Source: Rheinheimera sp. (GTDB taxonomy: Bacteria; Pseudomonadota; Gammaproteobacteria; Enterobacterales; Alteromonadaceae). Taken from it: a DNA stretch of 64,000 nt. This document shows positions 8,072 to 17,669 of the stretch, one piece after another. The translations under genes were made by a program, and so were the position numbers. How positions within the stretch are numbered: the stretch's first letter is position 1; the number at the start of each line of letters is the position of its first letter. The notes below the pieces were generated by a model that saw only the letters and a list, made by a program, of their open reading frames with translations, was not told where the DNA came from and searched no databases. The stretch is from assembly GCA_008015325.1 (NCBI GenBank), contig SSFI01000003.1:102328-166327 (forward strand), given 5' to 3'.

Positions 8072-9001
8072 TTAATAAAACCAGCTGACCCAGTGCTGAT
8101 ACAGAGGTAAGCCAATCAGTACGTTGACCGGAAACGTAATGCCCAGTGCCGCTAACATAGCAAGTCCAATGTTAGCTGTTGGCACTGCAGCACGGATCGC
8201 AGCCGGCGCGGCAATGTATGACGCGCTGGCCGTTAAACCGGCAAGCACCACAGCACTGCCTTGCGGCAATTCGAGCCAGAGCGCAGTCGCTATCCCACTC
8301 CAGGCCAGCGCAAACGGCATGATTGCAGCGAACGCCAGTAATCGCCATTGCGCCAGTGGCAACGGTGAGCAAACTTTCGCGGTACACAAGCCCATTTCCA
8401 GTAAAAACAGCGCCAGCATCGTTTTAAAACCACCTAATAATGCCGGGGCAATCGGCTCCAGCCCTACCGGACCATAGACATAACCAATCAGTACCCCGCC
8501 ACCGAGCAGCAACACGCCACGGCTGGTCAGCGATTCGCGCACTATACCGCCCGCGCTGCCCTGACCGGTCAGACGGCGGTGCAGCCATAGCATGACGATA
8601 ATTGCCGGCAACTCCAGCAGCACCAGATAAAGTGTCGTCTGCGGCGCCACCGGTAAACCAGCGCGTTCTGTCATCGCCAGTACCAGCGCAAAAGTACCGG
8701 CACTGACCGAACCATAGTGTGCAGCGATACTGGCAGCATCGTCGATATTCAGCCGTACCAGCTTGCGTAAAATCGGGTAACACAATAACGGCAGGATAAA
8801 TCCCAGCAACGCCACCGGCAGCAATTCCAGCAGCAAGGTCGAAGTGACATTACCGTGCAGCGCCAGGCCGCCTTTTAACCCCAGCACCAGCATCAATAAA
8901 ATCGACAGCGTCTCATAAATTGAATGCGGTACTTTTAAATCAGATTTCAGTAAACCGGCGATTAAACCAAAGGCAAAAAACGCTATCACAATATCTGGCA
9001 T
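8072..9001 (-). CDS. SbtA-like sodium-dependent bicarbonate transporter family permease
   Basis: A 309-residue membrane protein with about ten helices, starting PDIVIAFFAFGLIAGLLKSDLKVP, a pattern typical of the SbtA (DUF897) family. SbtA in cyanobacteria is a Na+/HCO3- symporter. The start at ATG 9001 has GGAGGA upstream; an earlier ATG in the same frame would add 13 residues. No SbtB-like PII protein and no carboxysome or CO2-fixation genes are seen, so in this heterotroph it may supply bicarbonate for anaplerosis or carry another anion. It is divergent from a LysR regulator that is its likely controller. Confidence 0.75.
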   Translation of the reverse strand: MPDIVIAFFAFGLIAGLLKSDLKVPHSIYETLSILLMLVLGLKGGLALHGNVTSTLLLELLPVALLGFILPLLCYPILRKLVRLNIDDAASIAAHYGSVSAGTFALVLAMTERAGLPVAPQTTLYLVLLELPAIIVMLWLHRRLTGQGSAGGIVRESLTSRGVLLLGGGVLIGYVYGPVGLEPIAPALLGGFKTMLALFLLEMGLCTAKVCSPLPLAQWRLLAFAAIMPFALAWSGIATALWLELPQGSAVVLAGLTASASYIAAPAAIRAAVPTANIGLAMLAALGITFPVNVLIGLPLYQHWVSWFY

Positions 9002-9082
9002 CTGTATTTCCTCCGCTCTGAGCCGGGCGCTATTGTGCACGTCACTGCATCTGATGAATAATAAATGTATGAACTCACCAAT

Positions 9083-9098
9083 ATAGATAATTATCTAT
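9083..9098. promoter_or_regulatory. LysR-type operator candidate overlapping lysR start
   Basis: ATAGATAATTATCTAT is a perfect 16-base palindrome in the 95-base divergent gap between the permease and LysR genes. Its last two bases are the first two of the LysR ATG. It contains T-N11-A spacing, fitting a LysR-type site for autoregulation. Confidence 0.55.
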
Positions 9099-10065
9099 GA
9101 ATATCCGCCATCTGAGTTTTCGTCTGTTGCAGGTTTATCAGGCCGTGGTGCAGCACGGCAGTGTTTCGCAGGCGGCACGCCAGCTGCATCTGACCCAGCC
9201 GACGGTGTCCATCCAACTGAAAAAGCTCAGTGAATGGGCTGGCGAGCCGTTACTTGAAACTAATCAGGGTTTATTAGTGCCAACGCCGGTGGGTGCTGAG
9301 TTATATCGCGCCAGTCAGGATGTGCTGGGCCGTTTTGCTGATTTTTCACAGTTTGTGCAAAGCGCCCGCGCTGGTAATAGCGGTAGCTTAAGCCTTGGTA
9401 TCGTCACCACCGCCAAATACATTTTGCCACCGCTGCTGGCAGAGTTTTCCCGCCGGTTTCCGCAAATCGAACTGACGTTAAATATTGGCAACCGGGCACA
9501 AATTTTAAGCCGATTTGAACAACAACAGGACGACCTGTTTCTGTTCAGCCATCCACCGGCCGGCAATCAGGTGCTGGCGCGCCGGTTGCTGAAAAACCCG
9601 TTGCAACTGATTGCGCCGCCCGGCCACTGGGCGTCAGATCGCACTGATTTGACGATGGCAGATTTAAAAGCCGAACGCTTTCTAATCCGCGAGCCCGGCT
9701 CCGCAACGCGGCTGATGCTGGAGACCTGGCTTAGTAATCAGGGCCTGGCGCTGGAGAAGACCATGCAGATTGAGAGTAACGAAGCTATCCGGCTCAGCGT
9801 TGCTTCAGGCCTTGGTCTGGCGGTGTTGTCGGCGCATACGCTGAAGGCTGGTACTGAACCGGTGCAGATTTTGCCAGTAAAAGGTTTACCGCTGGAAAGT
9901 CACTGGTATCTGGTCGCCAGACGCGACCGGCGCCTGTCGGCGACTGCGCTGCAGCTCATTCGCCATTTACCGGCCGGATTGAAACAACATCTGGACCCAG
10001 CCTGGCTGGTCAGTGACCTCGACACTCTGACGCAGTCATTTATTGCCGAACCGATAGTCCCCTGA
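9097..10065 (+). CDS. LysR-family transcriptional regulator
   Basis: A 322-residue LysR-type regulator. The N-terminal winged helix-turn-helix (about 1-60) reads VVQHGSVSQAARQLHLTQPTVSIQLKKL, and the effector-binding fold follows from about residue 90 (GSLSLGIVTTAKYILPPLLAEFSRRFP). That stretch resembles the CbbR/CmpR branch, whose members sense carbon metabolites, which fits the adjacent SbtA-like permease. There is no clear ribosome-binding site, because the position is occupied by the palindrome at 9083-9098. The effector is unknown. Confidence 0.88.
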   Translation: MNIRHLSFRLLQVYQAVVQHGSVSQAARQLHLTQPTVSIQLKKLSEWAGEPLLETNQGLLVPTPVGAELYRASQDVLGRFADFSQFVQSARAGNSGSLSLGIVTTAKYILPPLLAEFSRRFPQIELTLNIGNRAQILSRFEQQQDDLFLFSHPPAGNQVLARRLLKNPLQLIAPPGHWASDRTDLTMADLKAERFLIREPGSATRLMLETWLSNQGLALEKTMQIESNEAIRLSVASGLGLAVLSAHTLKAGTEPVQILPVKGLPLESHWYLVARRDRRLSATALQLIRHLPAGLKQHLDPAWLVSDLDTLTQSFIAEPIVP

Positions 10066-10187
10066 CGCAGCGCAGGATTTTAGTCGCAAAGTAGTCGCTG
10101 TTGGGCAGATTTCACAGCACCAGCCGCTGCAGAATGTACCACGCGGTATGTTAAAGTTGCTCCATCGCAACTTTGGCAGGACTCTTT

Positions 10188-11267
10188 ATGATTGATTTTC
10201 GCTCCGATACCGTGACGCAACCTACTGCGGCCATGCGTGATGTGATGGCTGCTGCCCCGCTTGGCGACGATGTGTTTGGTGATGATCCGTCGGTCAATGC
10301 GTTGCAACAATATGCCGCCGAGCTGCTGGGTTTTGAAGCGGCGTTATTCGCGCCCAGCGGCACTATGACCAACCTGATTGCGCTGATGAGTCACTGCCAG
10401 CGCGGCGATGAAGCCATCGTTGGCCAAAACTGGCATACCTATAAATGGGAAGGCGGCGGTATGGCAGTGCTGGGTTCTATTCAGCCACAGCCATTGGCTA
10501 ATCAGCCAGATGGCAGTCTGTTAGCGGCTGACGTACTGGCGGCGATTAAACCGGACGACCCGCATTTTGCCCACACCCGCTTACTGGTGATTGAGAACAC
10601 CACCGGCGGCCAGGTGCTGAGCCTGGACTATATGGCGCAAATGGCGGCTTTGGCCAAAGCGAATCAACTGACCTGTCATATTGATGGTGCGCGCATTTTT
10701 AATGCCGCGGTCGCCATTGCATCAACAACACAGGCAGATCCTTATCAGGTCGCCCGGCAGCTGGTCAGTGGTTATGACTCGATTTCGGTGTGTTTGTCCA
10801 AAGGGCTGGGCGCACCTGTTGGCTCTTTGCTGTTAGGTTCAGCGGAATTTATTGCCCGGGCCCGCCGCGTGCGCAAAATGCTCGGTGGCGGCATGCGTCA
10901 GGCCGGCGGTTTAGCCGCTGCCGGTTTGTATGCGCTGCAGCAGCATGTCAGACGGCTCCAGGATGACCATCAACATGCAGAGCAGCTGGCAACAGGATTG
11001 CAGCAGATCGTGTCAGATTGCGCTTTGGAAACTCAGTTTTCACTGCAAATGCCACAAACTAATATCATTTTCTGCGATCTGGACGCTGCGCTGGCCAGCC
11101 ATTTTGTGGCAGAATTGGGCAAACATCAGGTCCGGTTGACCAGCAGTGTGTATCAAAGTGCTGGTCAGACTAAATCCCGCTTACGCTTAGTTACTCATCT
11201 GGATATTACTCAGCCACAGATACAGACCATGCTGAGCTGTAGCCGGGATATTTTGCGCCGTTATTAA
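10188..11267 (+). CDS. ltaE: Low-specificity L-threonine aldolase
   Basis: A PLP enzyme cleaving L-threonine/allo-threonine to glycine and acetaldehyde. The start at ATG 10188 gives [13 protein letters not shown], which aligns with the family start, and has AGGA upstream; a GTG 15 bases earlier is in frame. The 359 residues include [11 protein letters not shown] (28-36), APSGTMTN (55-62), CHIDGARI (163-170) and the PLP lysine in [11 protein letters not shown] (K205). An 8-bp hairpin (AAAGTTGC/GCAACTTT, 10153-10174) sits just before the ribosome-binding site and may be an operator or translational control element. Confidence 0.93.
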   Translation: MIDFRSDTVTQPTAAMRDVMAAAPLGDDVFGDDPSVNALQQYAAELLGFEAALFAPSGTMTNLIALMSHCQRGDEAIVGQNWHTYKWEGGGMAVLGSIQPQPLANQPDGSLLAADVLAAIKPDDPHFAHTRLLVIENTTGGQVLSLDYMAQMAALAKANQLTCHIDGARIFNAAVAIASTTQADPYQVARQLVSGYDSISVCLSKGLGAPVGSLLLGSAEFIARARRVRKMLGGGMRQAGGLAAAGLYALQQHVRRLQDDHQHAEQLATGLQQIVSDCALETQFSLQMPQTNIIFCDLDAALASHFVAELGKHQVRLTSSVYQSAGQTKSRLRLVTHLDITQPQIQTMLSCSRDILRRY

Positions 11268-11305
11268 CACCTGCCGCGCAAGTGGCAGGCACACAGAGGT
11301 CTGCC

Positions 11306-13138
11306 ATGCTGCAGTTTTTCGAAAAATTAACCAAACCTTTCCCGGCCGAAGAACCAACACAACCGCCTAAAGGCTTGTATGCGTTTTGTCGCCATTACAG
11401 CAAAGGTATGGAAATTCCGTTGCTAGTGATGGCGCTGCTCACCGCCTTACTGGCAATGCTTGAAGTGTCATTATTCGGCTTTATGGGTCAGCTGGTCGAC
11501 TGGCTGGTGCAAAAAGACCCGGCCACTTTGTGGCAAACCGAGCAAGACACTTTGATCCGCATGGGTTTGCTGACCGCCGTCGGCATGCCGCTGCTGGTGC
11601 TTATTCATTCCGCCGTGTTACACCAAACATTGCTGGGCAATTATCCGATGTCGATCCGCTGGCAGGCGCACCGGTATTTACTCAAACAAAGCGTCAGTTT
11701 TTATCAGAATGATTTTGCTGGTCGTATCGCCACCAAAGTGATGCAGACCGCCCTCGCCGTGCGGGAAACCGCGACTAAGCTGCTGGATGTGATGGTCTAT
11801 GTGCTGGTGTATTTCAGCACTATGCTGTATCTGGTGTTTGATGCTGACTGGCGTCTGGTGTTGCCGTTATTAGTCTGGCTGGCGCTGTATATCTGCCTGC
11901 AGATCTATTTTATTCCGCGTTTAAAAGATGTTGCGAGCCGTCAGGCCGACGCCCGCTCTGATATGACCGGCCGTATTGTCGATAGCTACACTAATATCAA
12001 TACGATTAAGTTGTTTTCGCACACCAGCCGCGAAGCCGATTACGCCAAAGACAGCATGTCGCGTTTCCTAAATCCGGTGTACGAGCAGATGCGCCTGGTC
12101 ACCTGGTTAAGTTTCAGCGTGCAGGCGCTGAACTACTTGCTTGTGTTCTCAATTGGCGCTTTATCAATTTGGTTATGGATGGCGCAGGCTGTCAGTGTCG
12201 GTGCAATTGCGATTGCGGTCAGTCTGTCGCTGCGCTTAAACGGCATGTCGCAGTGGATCATGTGGGAAGTCAGCAGCTTGTTTGAAAACATCGGCACAGT
12301 AGCCGATGGCATTACCACGCTGGCACAGCCACAACAAGTACTGGACCAGCCTGATGCCAAACCGCTACAGGTACAGGGCGGCGCGATTCATTTTGACCAC
12401 GTCAGCTTTCAATATGCCAGCCAAGGGCGGCAGGTACTGCAGCAGCTTGATTTAAAAATAAAACCGGGCGAGAAAGTCGGCCTGGTCGGCCGTAGTGGCG
12501 CCGGAAAATCAACTTTAGTCAATCTGCTATTGCGCTTTTATGACCTGGAAACCGGTCAAATCCGCATTGACGGACAAAATATCCGCGACGTCAAACAAGA
12601 AAGCCTGCGCGCACAAATTGCGATGGTGACGCAGGATACGTCGCTGCTGCACCGCACAGTCCGGGAAAATATTCTGTACGGCAAACCGGATGCCAGTGAA
12701 GCTGAGCTGCTGGCTGCCGTCAAAGCGGCTGAAGCGGACCAGTTTATCAGCGAGCTAAGCGACCCCCGTGGTAACCATGGCCTGGACGCGCAGGTCGGTG
12801 AACGCGGCGTGAAGTTATCCGGCGGTCAGCGTCAGCGCATTGCGATTGCGCGGGTGCTGCTGAAAAACGCACCGATTTTAATTCTGGATGAAGCAACCTC
12901 AGCACTGGATTCAGAGGTGGAGGCAGCGATCCAGCACAGTCTGAACCGGCTGATGGCCGGCAAAACCGTGATAGCTATCGCCCACCGCTTGTCGACTATT
13001 GCGGCGATGGACCGGCTGATCGTGCTTGATCAAGGCGCTATTGTGGAGCAAGGCAGCCATCAGGAGTTAATTGCCAAAGGCGGTATCTACGCGCAGTTAT
13101 GGGCGCATCAGACCGGCGGTTTTATTGGGCTTGACTAA
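11306..13138 (+). CDS. ABC exporter, fused membrane and ATPase domains
   Basis: A half-transporter of about 610 residues. The membrane domain has about six helices (about 30-320) and the ATPase domain follows. The latter has Walker A GRSGAGKST, the signature LSGGQRQRIAIARVLL, Walker B ILILDEATSALDSE and the switch His in AIAHRLST. It resembles the MsbA/HMT-like subfamily often annotated only as multidrug/lipid exporter. ATG 11306 has AGAGG upstream; a GTG at 11282 would add eight residues. It lies 38 bases after ltaE on the same strand and may be cotranscribed with it. The substrate is unknown. Confidence 0.88.
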   Translation: MLQFFEKLTKPFPAEEPTQPPKGLYAFCRHYSKGMEIPLLVMALLTALLAMLEVSLFGFMGQLVDWLVQKDPATLWQTEQDTLIRMGLLTAVGMPLLVLIHSAVLHQTLLGNYPMSIRWQAHRYLLKQSVSFYQNDFAGRIATKVMQTALAVRETATKLLDVMVYVLVYFSTMLYLVFDADWRLVLPLLVWLALYICLQIYFIPRLKDVASRQADARSDMTGRIVDSYTNINTIKLFSHTSREADYAKDSMSRFLNPVYEQMRLVTWLSFSVQALNYLLVFSIGALSIWLWMAQAVSVGAIAIAVSLSLRLNGMSQWIMWEVSSLFENIGTVADGITTLAQPQQVLDQPDAKPLQVQGGAIHFDHVSFQYASQGRQVLQQLDLKIKPGEKVGLVGRSGAGKSTLVNLLLRFYDLETGQIRIDGQNIRDVKQESLRAQIAMVTQDTSLLHRTVRENILYGKPDASEAELLAAVKAAEADQFISELSDPRGNHGLDAQVGERGVKLSGGQRQRIAIARVLLKNAPILILDEATSALDSEVEAAIQHSLNRLMAGKTVIAIAHRLSTIAAMDRLIVLDQGAIVEQGSHQELIAKGGIYAQLWAHQTGGFIGLD

Positions 13139-13160
13139 TTTTTACCTGGACCGGGTTTTA

Positions 13161-13196
13161 AAAAACAAAGGGCTGCAACTGCAGCCCTTTGTTTTT
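13161..13196. terminator. Bidirectional terminator between ABC exporter and GST gene
   Basis: A 17-bp perfect stem (AAAAACAAAGGGCTGCA and its complement) with a two-base gap has A- and T-runs on both ends. It serves convergent genes on both strands. Confidence 0.92.
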
Positions 13197-13206
13197 CAAT
13201 TGCTGA

Positions 13207-13782
13207 CTAACCCAGACGCGGATCTGTCTCCGCCACACCCACTTTATTCTGATGGGCAATTTTAAACTGCAATAAAGCGCCAAACGGCTGCATATCCGCA
13301 AGCTCGCGGAAACAAATCCAGTCAACCAGACAGTACAAACTCATCGCCAGATAGTCCCATTGCTGAAATTCACCGGCGGCCACTTTGCTGTTTAAAATCT
13401 TCAGTGTGGCATGCACTCGTTCGTGCTGCAGATTAAAAAATAATTTGTTATCCCGGACATCAAAACCTGAGCGTTTACACAGCAGCAGCTCGACCAGTGA
13501 GTCATTGGCCGCATTAATAATGGTCAGCAAATTTTCCTGCGGCCAGCTCAGCGGGCTTAAGCCAAATTTCTGTGTCAGGTAGCGGTAAATTACACCGGAG
13601 TCAAAGACCACCTGCTCACCATCGGCCAGCATTGGCACTTTGCGTGTCGGGTTCAGCGCAATCAGCCGCTCGCGATCGGCTGATTCAAAAATATTCAGGC
13701 TGATGAACTCATGCGGGTGCTCGGCCAATAACAGACGCAAACGGCGGACAAACGGCGACGAGGTAGAACCATATAACTGCAT
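13207..13782 (-). CDS. Glutathione S-transferase family protein
   Basis: A 191-residue protein with the thioredoxin-like N-terminal domain of the GST superfamily: MQLYGSTSSPFVRRLRLLLAEH, then the NPTRKVPML segment and the E/D-SGVIYRYL glutathione-binding motif. The C-terminal half is helical. The start at ATG 13782 has GGAGAC upstream; the frame is open further, but the added residues do not resemble the family. The electrophile substrate is unknown. It follows the DUF3300 gene on the same strand, but a terminator lies between them, so it probably has its own promoter or low readthrough. Confidence 0.85.
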   Translation of the reverse strand: MQLYGSTSSPFVRRLRLLLAEHPHEFISLNIFESADRERLIALNPTRKVPMLADGEQVVFDSGVIYRYLTQKFGLSPLSWPQENLLTIINAANDSLVELLLCKRSGFDVRDNKLFFNLQHERVHATLKILNSKVAAGEFQQWDYLAMSLYCLVDWICFRELADMQPFGALLQFKIAHQNKVGVAETDPRLG

Positions 13783-13798
13783 AATGTCTCCTGAAAAA

Positions 13799-13820
13799 CA
13801 GGCAGCCAGCCGGCTGCCTG
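13799..13820 (-). terminator. Intrinsic terminator after DUF3300 gene
   Basis: The hairpin CAGGCAGCC-AGCC-GGCTGCCTG is followed on the minus strand by five Ts. It lies between the DUF3300 stop and the ribosome-binding site of the GST gene. Confidence 0.85.
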
Positions 13821-13827
13821 ACATAGA

Positions 13828-15546
13828 TTATTGAATACCGCTTTGCTCAATGACCGGCTGGCTGACCGGTTCCGGCTGCTGATACACTGGCTCTGGTTGT
13901 TGGTACACCGGCTCTGGTTGTTGGTACACAGGTTCAGGCTGCTGATACACCGGCTCTGGTTGTTGGTACACAGGTTCAGGTTGCTGATACACCGGCTCTG
14001 GTTGTTGGTACACAGGTTCAGGTTGCTGATACACCGGCTCTGGTTGTTGGTACACCGGCTCCGGTTGTTGGTATACAGGCTCTGGCTGCTGGTACACCGG
14101 CTCCGGTTGTTGGTACACCGGTTCTGGTTGTTGGTAAACCGGCAGCTCTGTGATCGGTTGCTCTGTGACTGGCTCCGGCATTGGCTCAACCGGCTGTGGC
14201 TGCTCATACACTGGCTGCGGCTCAGGTTGTGGCACTATTTCTGGCGCTGCGATTTGCTCTGGCGAGCCAATCTGGTCAACCGGCGCTCGCATATCCGTCA
14301 CTGGCGTTTCATGCACCGGTTGCTCAAATACCGGTTGTTCGATAATACCGTCTTTGTTGTTATCAACGGTTTCAGCGACCGGTTGCACTGGCGTTGTGGT
14401 GTCGCCCTGGTCCGGCATCACAACAACAGGCTCCGTCTGCGAATTTAACTCATTGACCGGCTGCGCAAATACCTGCTCGCGGTCCTGTTGCTGCCGGCGT
14501 AGCTGCTCATGGTCTGGATCAGCCTGTGTGATAATTTGCTGGTCGCCGGGCATCGCGACATTATTATCTTGGCGTTTTTCTGCAGCCCAGCGCCGGCGTT
14601 CCCCCTGGTCTTCATAACGCCAGGTTTCGCCGCGAGTCTCGCGCACAGGTTCATAACCGGCCTGATAGACCACACCATGGCGGTGCTCAGGGTTATGTCG
14701 CCAGTGCCGGCGTTCTTCGTGTTGATAGATATCATGGCTGCGGTAATATTGCCGCGGACGATAATCATGATGATGGATCACCACAATCTCATTGCGTGGC
14801 CAGTAAAAAGTAGAGAAATAGAAATTTGGTGCAACTTGCACGCCAGCGCCCCAGTAGAAAGACGCATGACGACGATAACCGGTTGGGTATGGCCAGTGCA
14901 CTGGCGGATAAGAACGCCACCACCAGTCACCATACACGACGCGAGTGTCATAAACCGGCACGTAAATCACTTCAGGCCGCGCCGGCTCAATCACAATGAC
15001 CTTTTCTTTACGTTCAACCCGAAGATGTTCCTGATTGGTCAAATTGCCAGCGGTGTAAGCTTTTTCGCGCAGCTTCTGCACTGTTGCCATCACCTGCTTT
15101 TCCTGCACCAAAAACGCGTCGCCGAGTTTTTGCGTCCAGTCCAATTCGTTATTCATCTTGGTTAACAGTGGCGGGAATGCGACCAGCGCACGTACGCTCG
15201 GGTCCCAGGATTCGTTCTCGGCCGCTTTTAACGCCTGTTCCGACGTCATGCCTGGTTTTGACGATAACCAGCGGGTGGCTTTGATAATTTCCAGCGGATA
15301 AGTCGCTGCAATAAGGACGTGAGATAGTACCGTATCCGGATACAGCGCCACTGGCGCCAGCATCTGGTCTAGTTCAGCCTGAGAAAATTGTTTTTTTGCT
15401 GCGGCCTGCGGTTTAGCCGTGGCAGCTGCAGGTTGACTCAGTTGTTGCGTCGCCTTGGCTGCAGCCTGTTTATCTGCCGCAACAGCCGGGAACTGGGTCA
15501 CTAAAGCGAGAGTAATGGCAGATAAGAACGGCACACGGCACGACAT
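13828..15546 (-). CDS. DUF3300 secreted protein with C-terminal heptapeptide repeats
   Basis: A 572-residue exported protein. The N-terminus is a Sec signal peptide cleaved after about residue 24 (VAA). An Ala/Gln-rich linker follows, then the DUF3300 core (about 50-270) with DQMLAPVALYPDTVLSHVLIAATYP and, further on, PEVIYVPVYDTRVVYG and several Trp/Tyr/His-rich stretches. The second half is Pro/Gln/Glu-rich and ends in about 13 copies of a QPEPVYQ heptapeptide, coded by 21-bp repeats at 13874-14146. DUF3300 function is not established, and the repeat tail suggests an extended, surface- or wall-contacting region. The start has AAGGAG upstream. Confidence 0.9.
   Translation of the reverse strand: MSCRVPFLSAITLALVTQFPAVAADKQAAAKATQQLSQPAAATAKPQAAAKKQFSQAELDQMLAPVALYPDTVLSHVLIAATYPLEIIKATRWLSSKPGMTSEQALKAAENESWDPSVRALVAFPPLLTKMNNELDWTQKLGDAFLVQEKQVMATVQKLREKAYTAGNLTNQEHLRVERKEKVIVIEPARPEVIYVPVYDTRVVYGDWWWRSYPPVHWPYPTGYRRHASFYWGAGVQVAPNFYFSTFYWPRNEIVVIHHHDYRPRQYYRSHDIYQHEERRHWRHNPEHRHGVVYQAGYEPVRETRGETWRYEDQGERRRWAAEKRQDNNVAMPGDQQIITQADPDHEQLRRQQQDREQVFAQPVNELNSQTEPVVVMPDQGDTTTPVQPVAETVDNNKDGIIEQPVFEQPVHETPVTDMRAPVDQIGSPEQIAAPEIVPQPEPQPVYEQPQPVEPMPEPVTEQPITELPVYQQPEPVYQQPEPVYQQPEPVYQQPEPVYQQPEPVYQQPEPVYQQPEPVYQQPEPVYQQPEPVYQQPEPVYQQPEPVYQQPEPVYQQPEPVSQPVIEQSGIQ
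13874..14146. repeat. Tandem 21-bp coding repeat (about 13 units)
   Basis: About 13 contiguous 21-base units encode the heptapeptide QPEPVYQ on the minus strand. Units differ at a few positions. In the middle, a 42-base pair of unit types is repeated three times, a sign of recent expansion by slippage or unequal exchange. Confidence 0.93.
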
Positions 15547-15833
15547 TTCAGGCTCCTTGCTGCAGCTGAGGCAGCTTGTTTATCACGGGTATCAAGCACA
15601 ACTGTTCGAACGATAGCCCAGTTATATGCCGTTGTTTCTGAATCGCTTCTGAATAGAAACTCGGCACTTGGACTGTTTTTACCACCACAAGTTCGAAAAG
15701 AACAATCGGTTGACCAGTGCGGTTCAGTACAGCATCGTCAGAGTTCCGCCAAATGGATGCAAATCCACAGAGCCTCCGCCAAAAAAGCTTATCCAAAGCA
15801 GCGGCCTGCAACGGCGTTATTCCGGGTTTACCA

Positions 15834-16433
15834 CTAGCCTTGCTGGCCCGGGTCATCCTGGCCAATCCGGCTGGCGACTGCGCCGCTTTGCTGGCGATAC
15901 TTGGCATCTTCACGTTTGTTATAAGGCCGGGCCGCTTCACCGGTCATTAATTCAAAATTCAGCGCACCGATTTTCATGTTCGGTCTAAGAGCCAACGGCA
16001 GCCGGCCACTGTTGTAGAATTCCAGCACGATATTGCCAGACCAGCCCGGGTCAATCCGGTGGGCGGTCACGTGCACCATCAGGCCCAATCGTGCCAGACT
16101 GGAACGCCCGTCCAGCCAGCCAACAATGTCGGCTGGCAATGTGACCGATTCGAGCGTGATCGCCAGCGCCAGTTCGCCCGGATGCAGAAAAAATGCTTCG
16201 TCATCGGTCAGTACAATTTCGTCACTCATCACAGAATCGAGCGCAGCCTGTACTTCTTCACGCGGGCCGGACAAATCGATAAAAGGCGCGGCATAAGCGC
16301 GAAAAGTGCGGAATTTGTGGCCGAGGCGGATATCGACGCTGACGCCACTGATCATGTCGGCAGCAGGTCTTGGCTCAATTTGAATTCGGCCTTCTGCCAG
16401 ATATTGTTCGATGTCGCGATCGCAAAGTCTCAT
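15834..16433 (-). CDS. dcd: dCTP deaminase
   Basis: Converts dCTP to dUTP and ammonia, feeding dTTP synthesis. The 199-residue protein starts [12 protein letters not shown] at ATG 16433 and contains GVSVDIRLG, the nucleotide-binding [17 protein letters not shown] and [10 protein letters not shown] with the probable catalytic Glu. This matches the E. coli enzyme (193 residues) closely. The C-terminal tail after about residue 180 is a Lys/Gln-rich stretch, as in other Dcd proteins. It follows mrp with a single base between stop and start, so the two are likely translated from one message. Confidence 0.95.
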   Translation of the reverse strand: MRLCDRDIEQYLAEGRIQIEPRPAADMISGVSVDIRLGHKFRTFRAYAAPFIDLSGPREEVQAALDSVMSDEIVLTDDEAFFLHPGELALAITLESVTLPADIVGWLDGRSSLARLGLMVHVTAHRIDPGWSGNIVLEFYNSGRLPLALRPNMKIGALNFELMTGEAARPYNKREDAKYRQQSGAVASRIGQDDPGQQG

Positions 16434-16434
16434 G

Positions 16435-17511
16435 TTAATCATCCGTCATTAAAATTTCGACCGCCTGTTGCGGGCTGAGCCGGGTTTGCCAGTATAAAGT
16501 GAAGATCAGCTGCTGTGCTATTTTTCTATAGATTTCAGCTGTTTGATTATCTTTTGCTAATGCGATGGGTATCCCGTCATCGCCCGCCTCGCGGATTTGC
16601 GCCTGCAGCGGTAATTGCCCCAGCACACTGACCTGATAACGCGCGGCCAGTTCCAACCCGCCATTAGTACCGAAGATATCGTCCTGATGACCACAGGACG
16701 GACACTGATAAAAACTCATGTTTTCAACAAGGCCGAGCAGCGGAATATTGACCTGGCGGAACATCTGAATGGCTTTTTTCGCATCAGCAAGCGCCACATC
16801 CTGCGGCGTGGTCACAATCACCGCCCCTGCTACCGGCAGTTTTTGTGACATGGTCAGCTGGATGTCGCCGGTACCTGGCGGCATGTCAACGACCAGATAA
16901 TCGAGCTCCGGCCAGATAGTTTCGTTCAGTAGCTGCATCAAAGCCTGACTGGCCATCGGACCACGCCAGACGGTGGCATTTTCCGGGTCGACCAGAAAGC
17001 CAATCGATTGCAGCACAATGCCGTGTTTATGCAGCGGATTCAGATGTTTTTCATCCGGTGAGGTGGCCCGGCTTTGCGCTTCACCGAGCATCAACGGAAT
17101 AGATGGCCCATATATATCAGCGTCAAGCAAGCCTACTTTGGCACCTTGCTGCGAAAGCGCGACTGCAAGATTGACGGCCGTAGTGGATTTACCGACGCCA
17201 CCTTTACCGGAAGCAACAAGAATCACTTGCCGCACTTTAGCAAAAGCAAACGGCAGCTCTGATTGCCAGTTGACCTCAATTATATAGCCAAGCCCCAAGG
17301 CTTTACACTGTGCGGTTAACCAATCTTGCAGCCACAAAGCCGGGAATGGCAGTGTCAGATGAACAGTGTTGCGGTCTAGGCGGATTTTAGCAATTTCGCC
17401 AAGCGGCAGCGGAATGGCATCATGGCAAGGCATGTCGAGCAATGGTCGCAGCGGCTCAGGGAAACTTTCTGCGGGAGAAGAATCGGCTGTTTTTTTCCAG
17501 AATGAAAACAT
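16435..17511 (-). CDS. mrp: Mrp/NBP35-family iron-sulfur carrier ATPase
   Basis: A P-loop ATPase that binds and delivers Fe-S clusters (ApbC/Mrp family). The 358 residues include the deviant Walker [17 protein letters not shown] (about 105-120), the [10 protein letters not shown] motif, PPGTGD and the Cys pair CPSC (in YQCPSCGHQ) that holds a bridging cluster. The N-terminal ~95 residues replace the usual DUF59 domain and look degenerate. The start at ATG 17511 has AAGGA upstream; the frame is open 20 codons further. Divergence from metG is the standard arrangement in gammaproteobacteria, as in E. coli. Confidence 0.93.
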   Translation of the reverse strand: MFSFWKKTADSSPAESFPEPLRPLLDMPCHDAIPLPLGEIAKIRLDRNTVHLTLPFPALWLQDWLTAQCKALGLGYIIEVNWQSELPFAFAKVRQVILVASGKGGVGKSTTAVNLAVALSQQGAKVGLLDADIYGPSIPLMLGEAQSRATSPDEKHLNPLHKHGIVLQSIGFLVDPENATVWRGPMASQALMQLLNETIWPELDYLVVDMPPGTGDIQLTMSQKLPVAGAVIVTTPQDVALADAKKAIQMFRQVNIPLLGLVENMSFYQCPSCGHQDDIFGTNGGLELAARYQVSVLGQLPLQAQIREAGDDGIPIALAKDNQTAEIYRKIAQQLIFTLYWQTRLSPQQAVEILMTDD

Positions 17512-17669
17512 AACAAATCCTTGCAAAGTACAGGGGCACATCGGCTTTTGGCCTTTGCGCGGGCCAGACAAAAAGCCGGCACTTAGTGCGCTGCTGTCGC
17601 GCTTTGTGGCTGGCTATTGTATCATGTTGCACATTGTTTTTATTGCATTCATCGATACAGAGCCGGCTC

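Noticed and set aside
13874..14146. Regularly spaced repeats resembling a CRISPR array
   Set aside because: The units are contiguous with no unique spacers, and they are in frame as a heptapeptide repeat of the DUF3300 protein.
13831..14448. A 205-codon plus-strand frame across the repeat region
   Set aside because: It is the antisense of the DUF3300 repeat and reads as a low-complexity Leu/Arg/His sequence.
15548..15940. A 130-codon minus-strand frame between dcd and the DUF3300 gene
   Set aside because: Much of it overlaps the end of dcd in another frame and it has no recognisable domain or clear ribosome-binding site.
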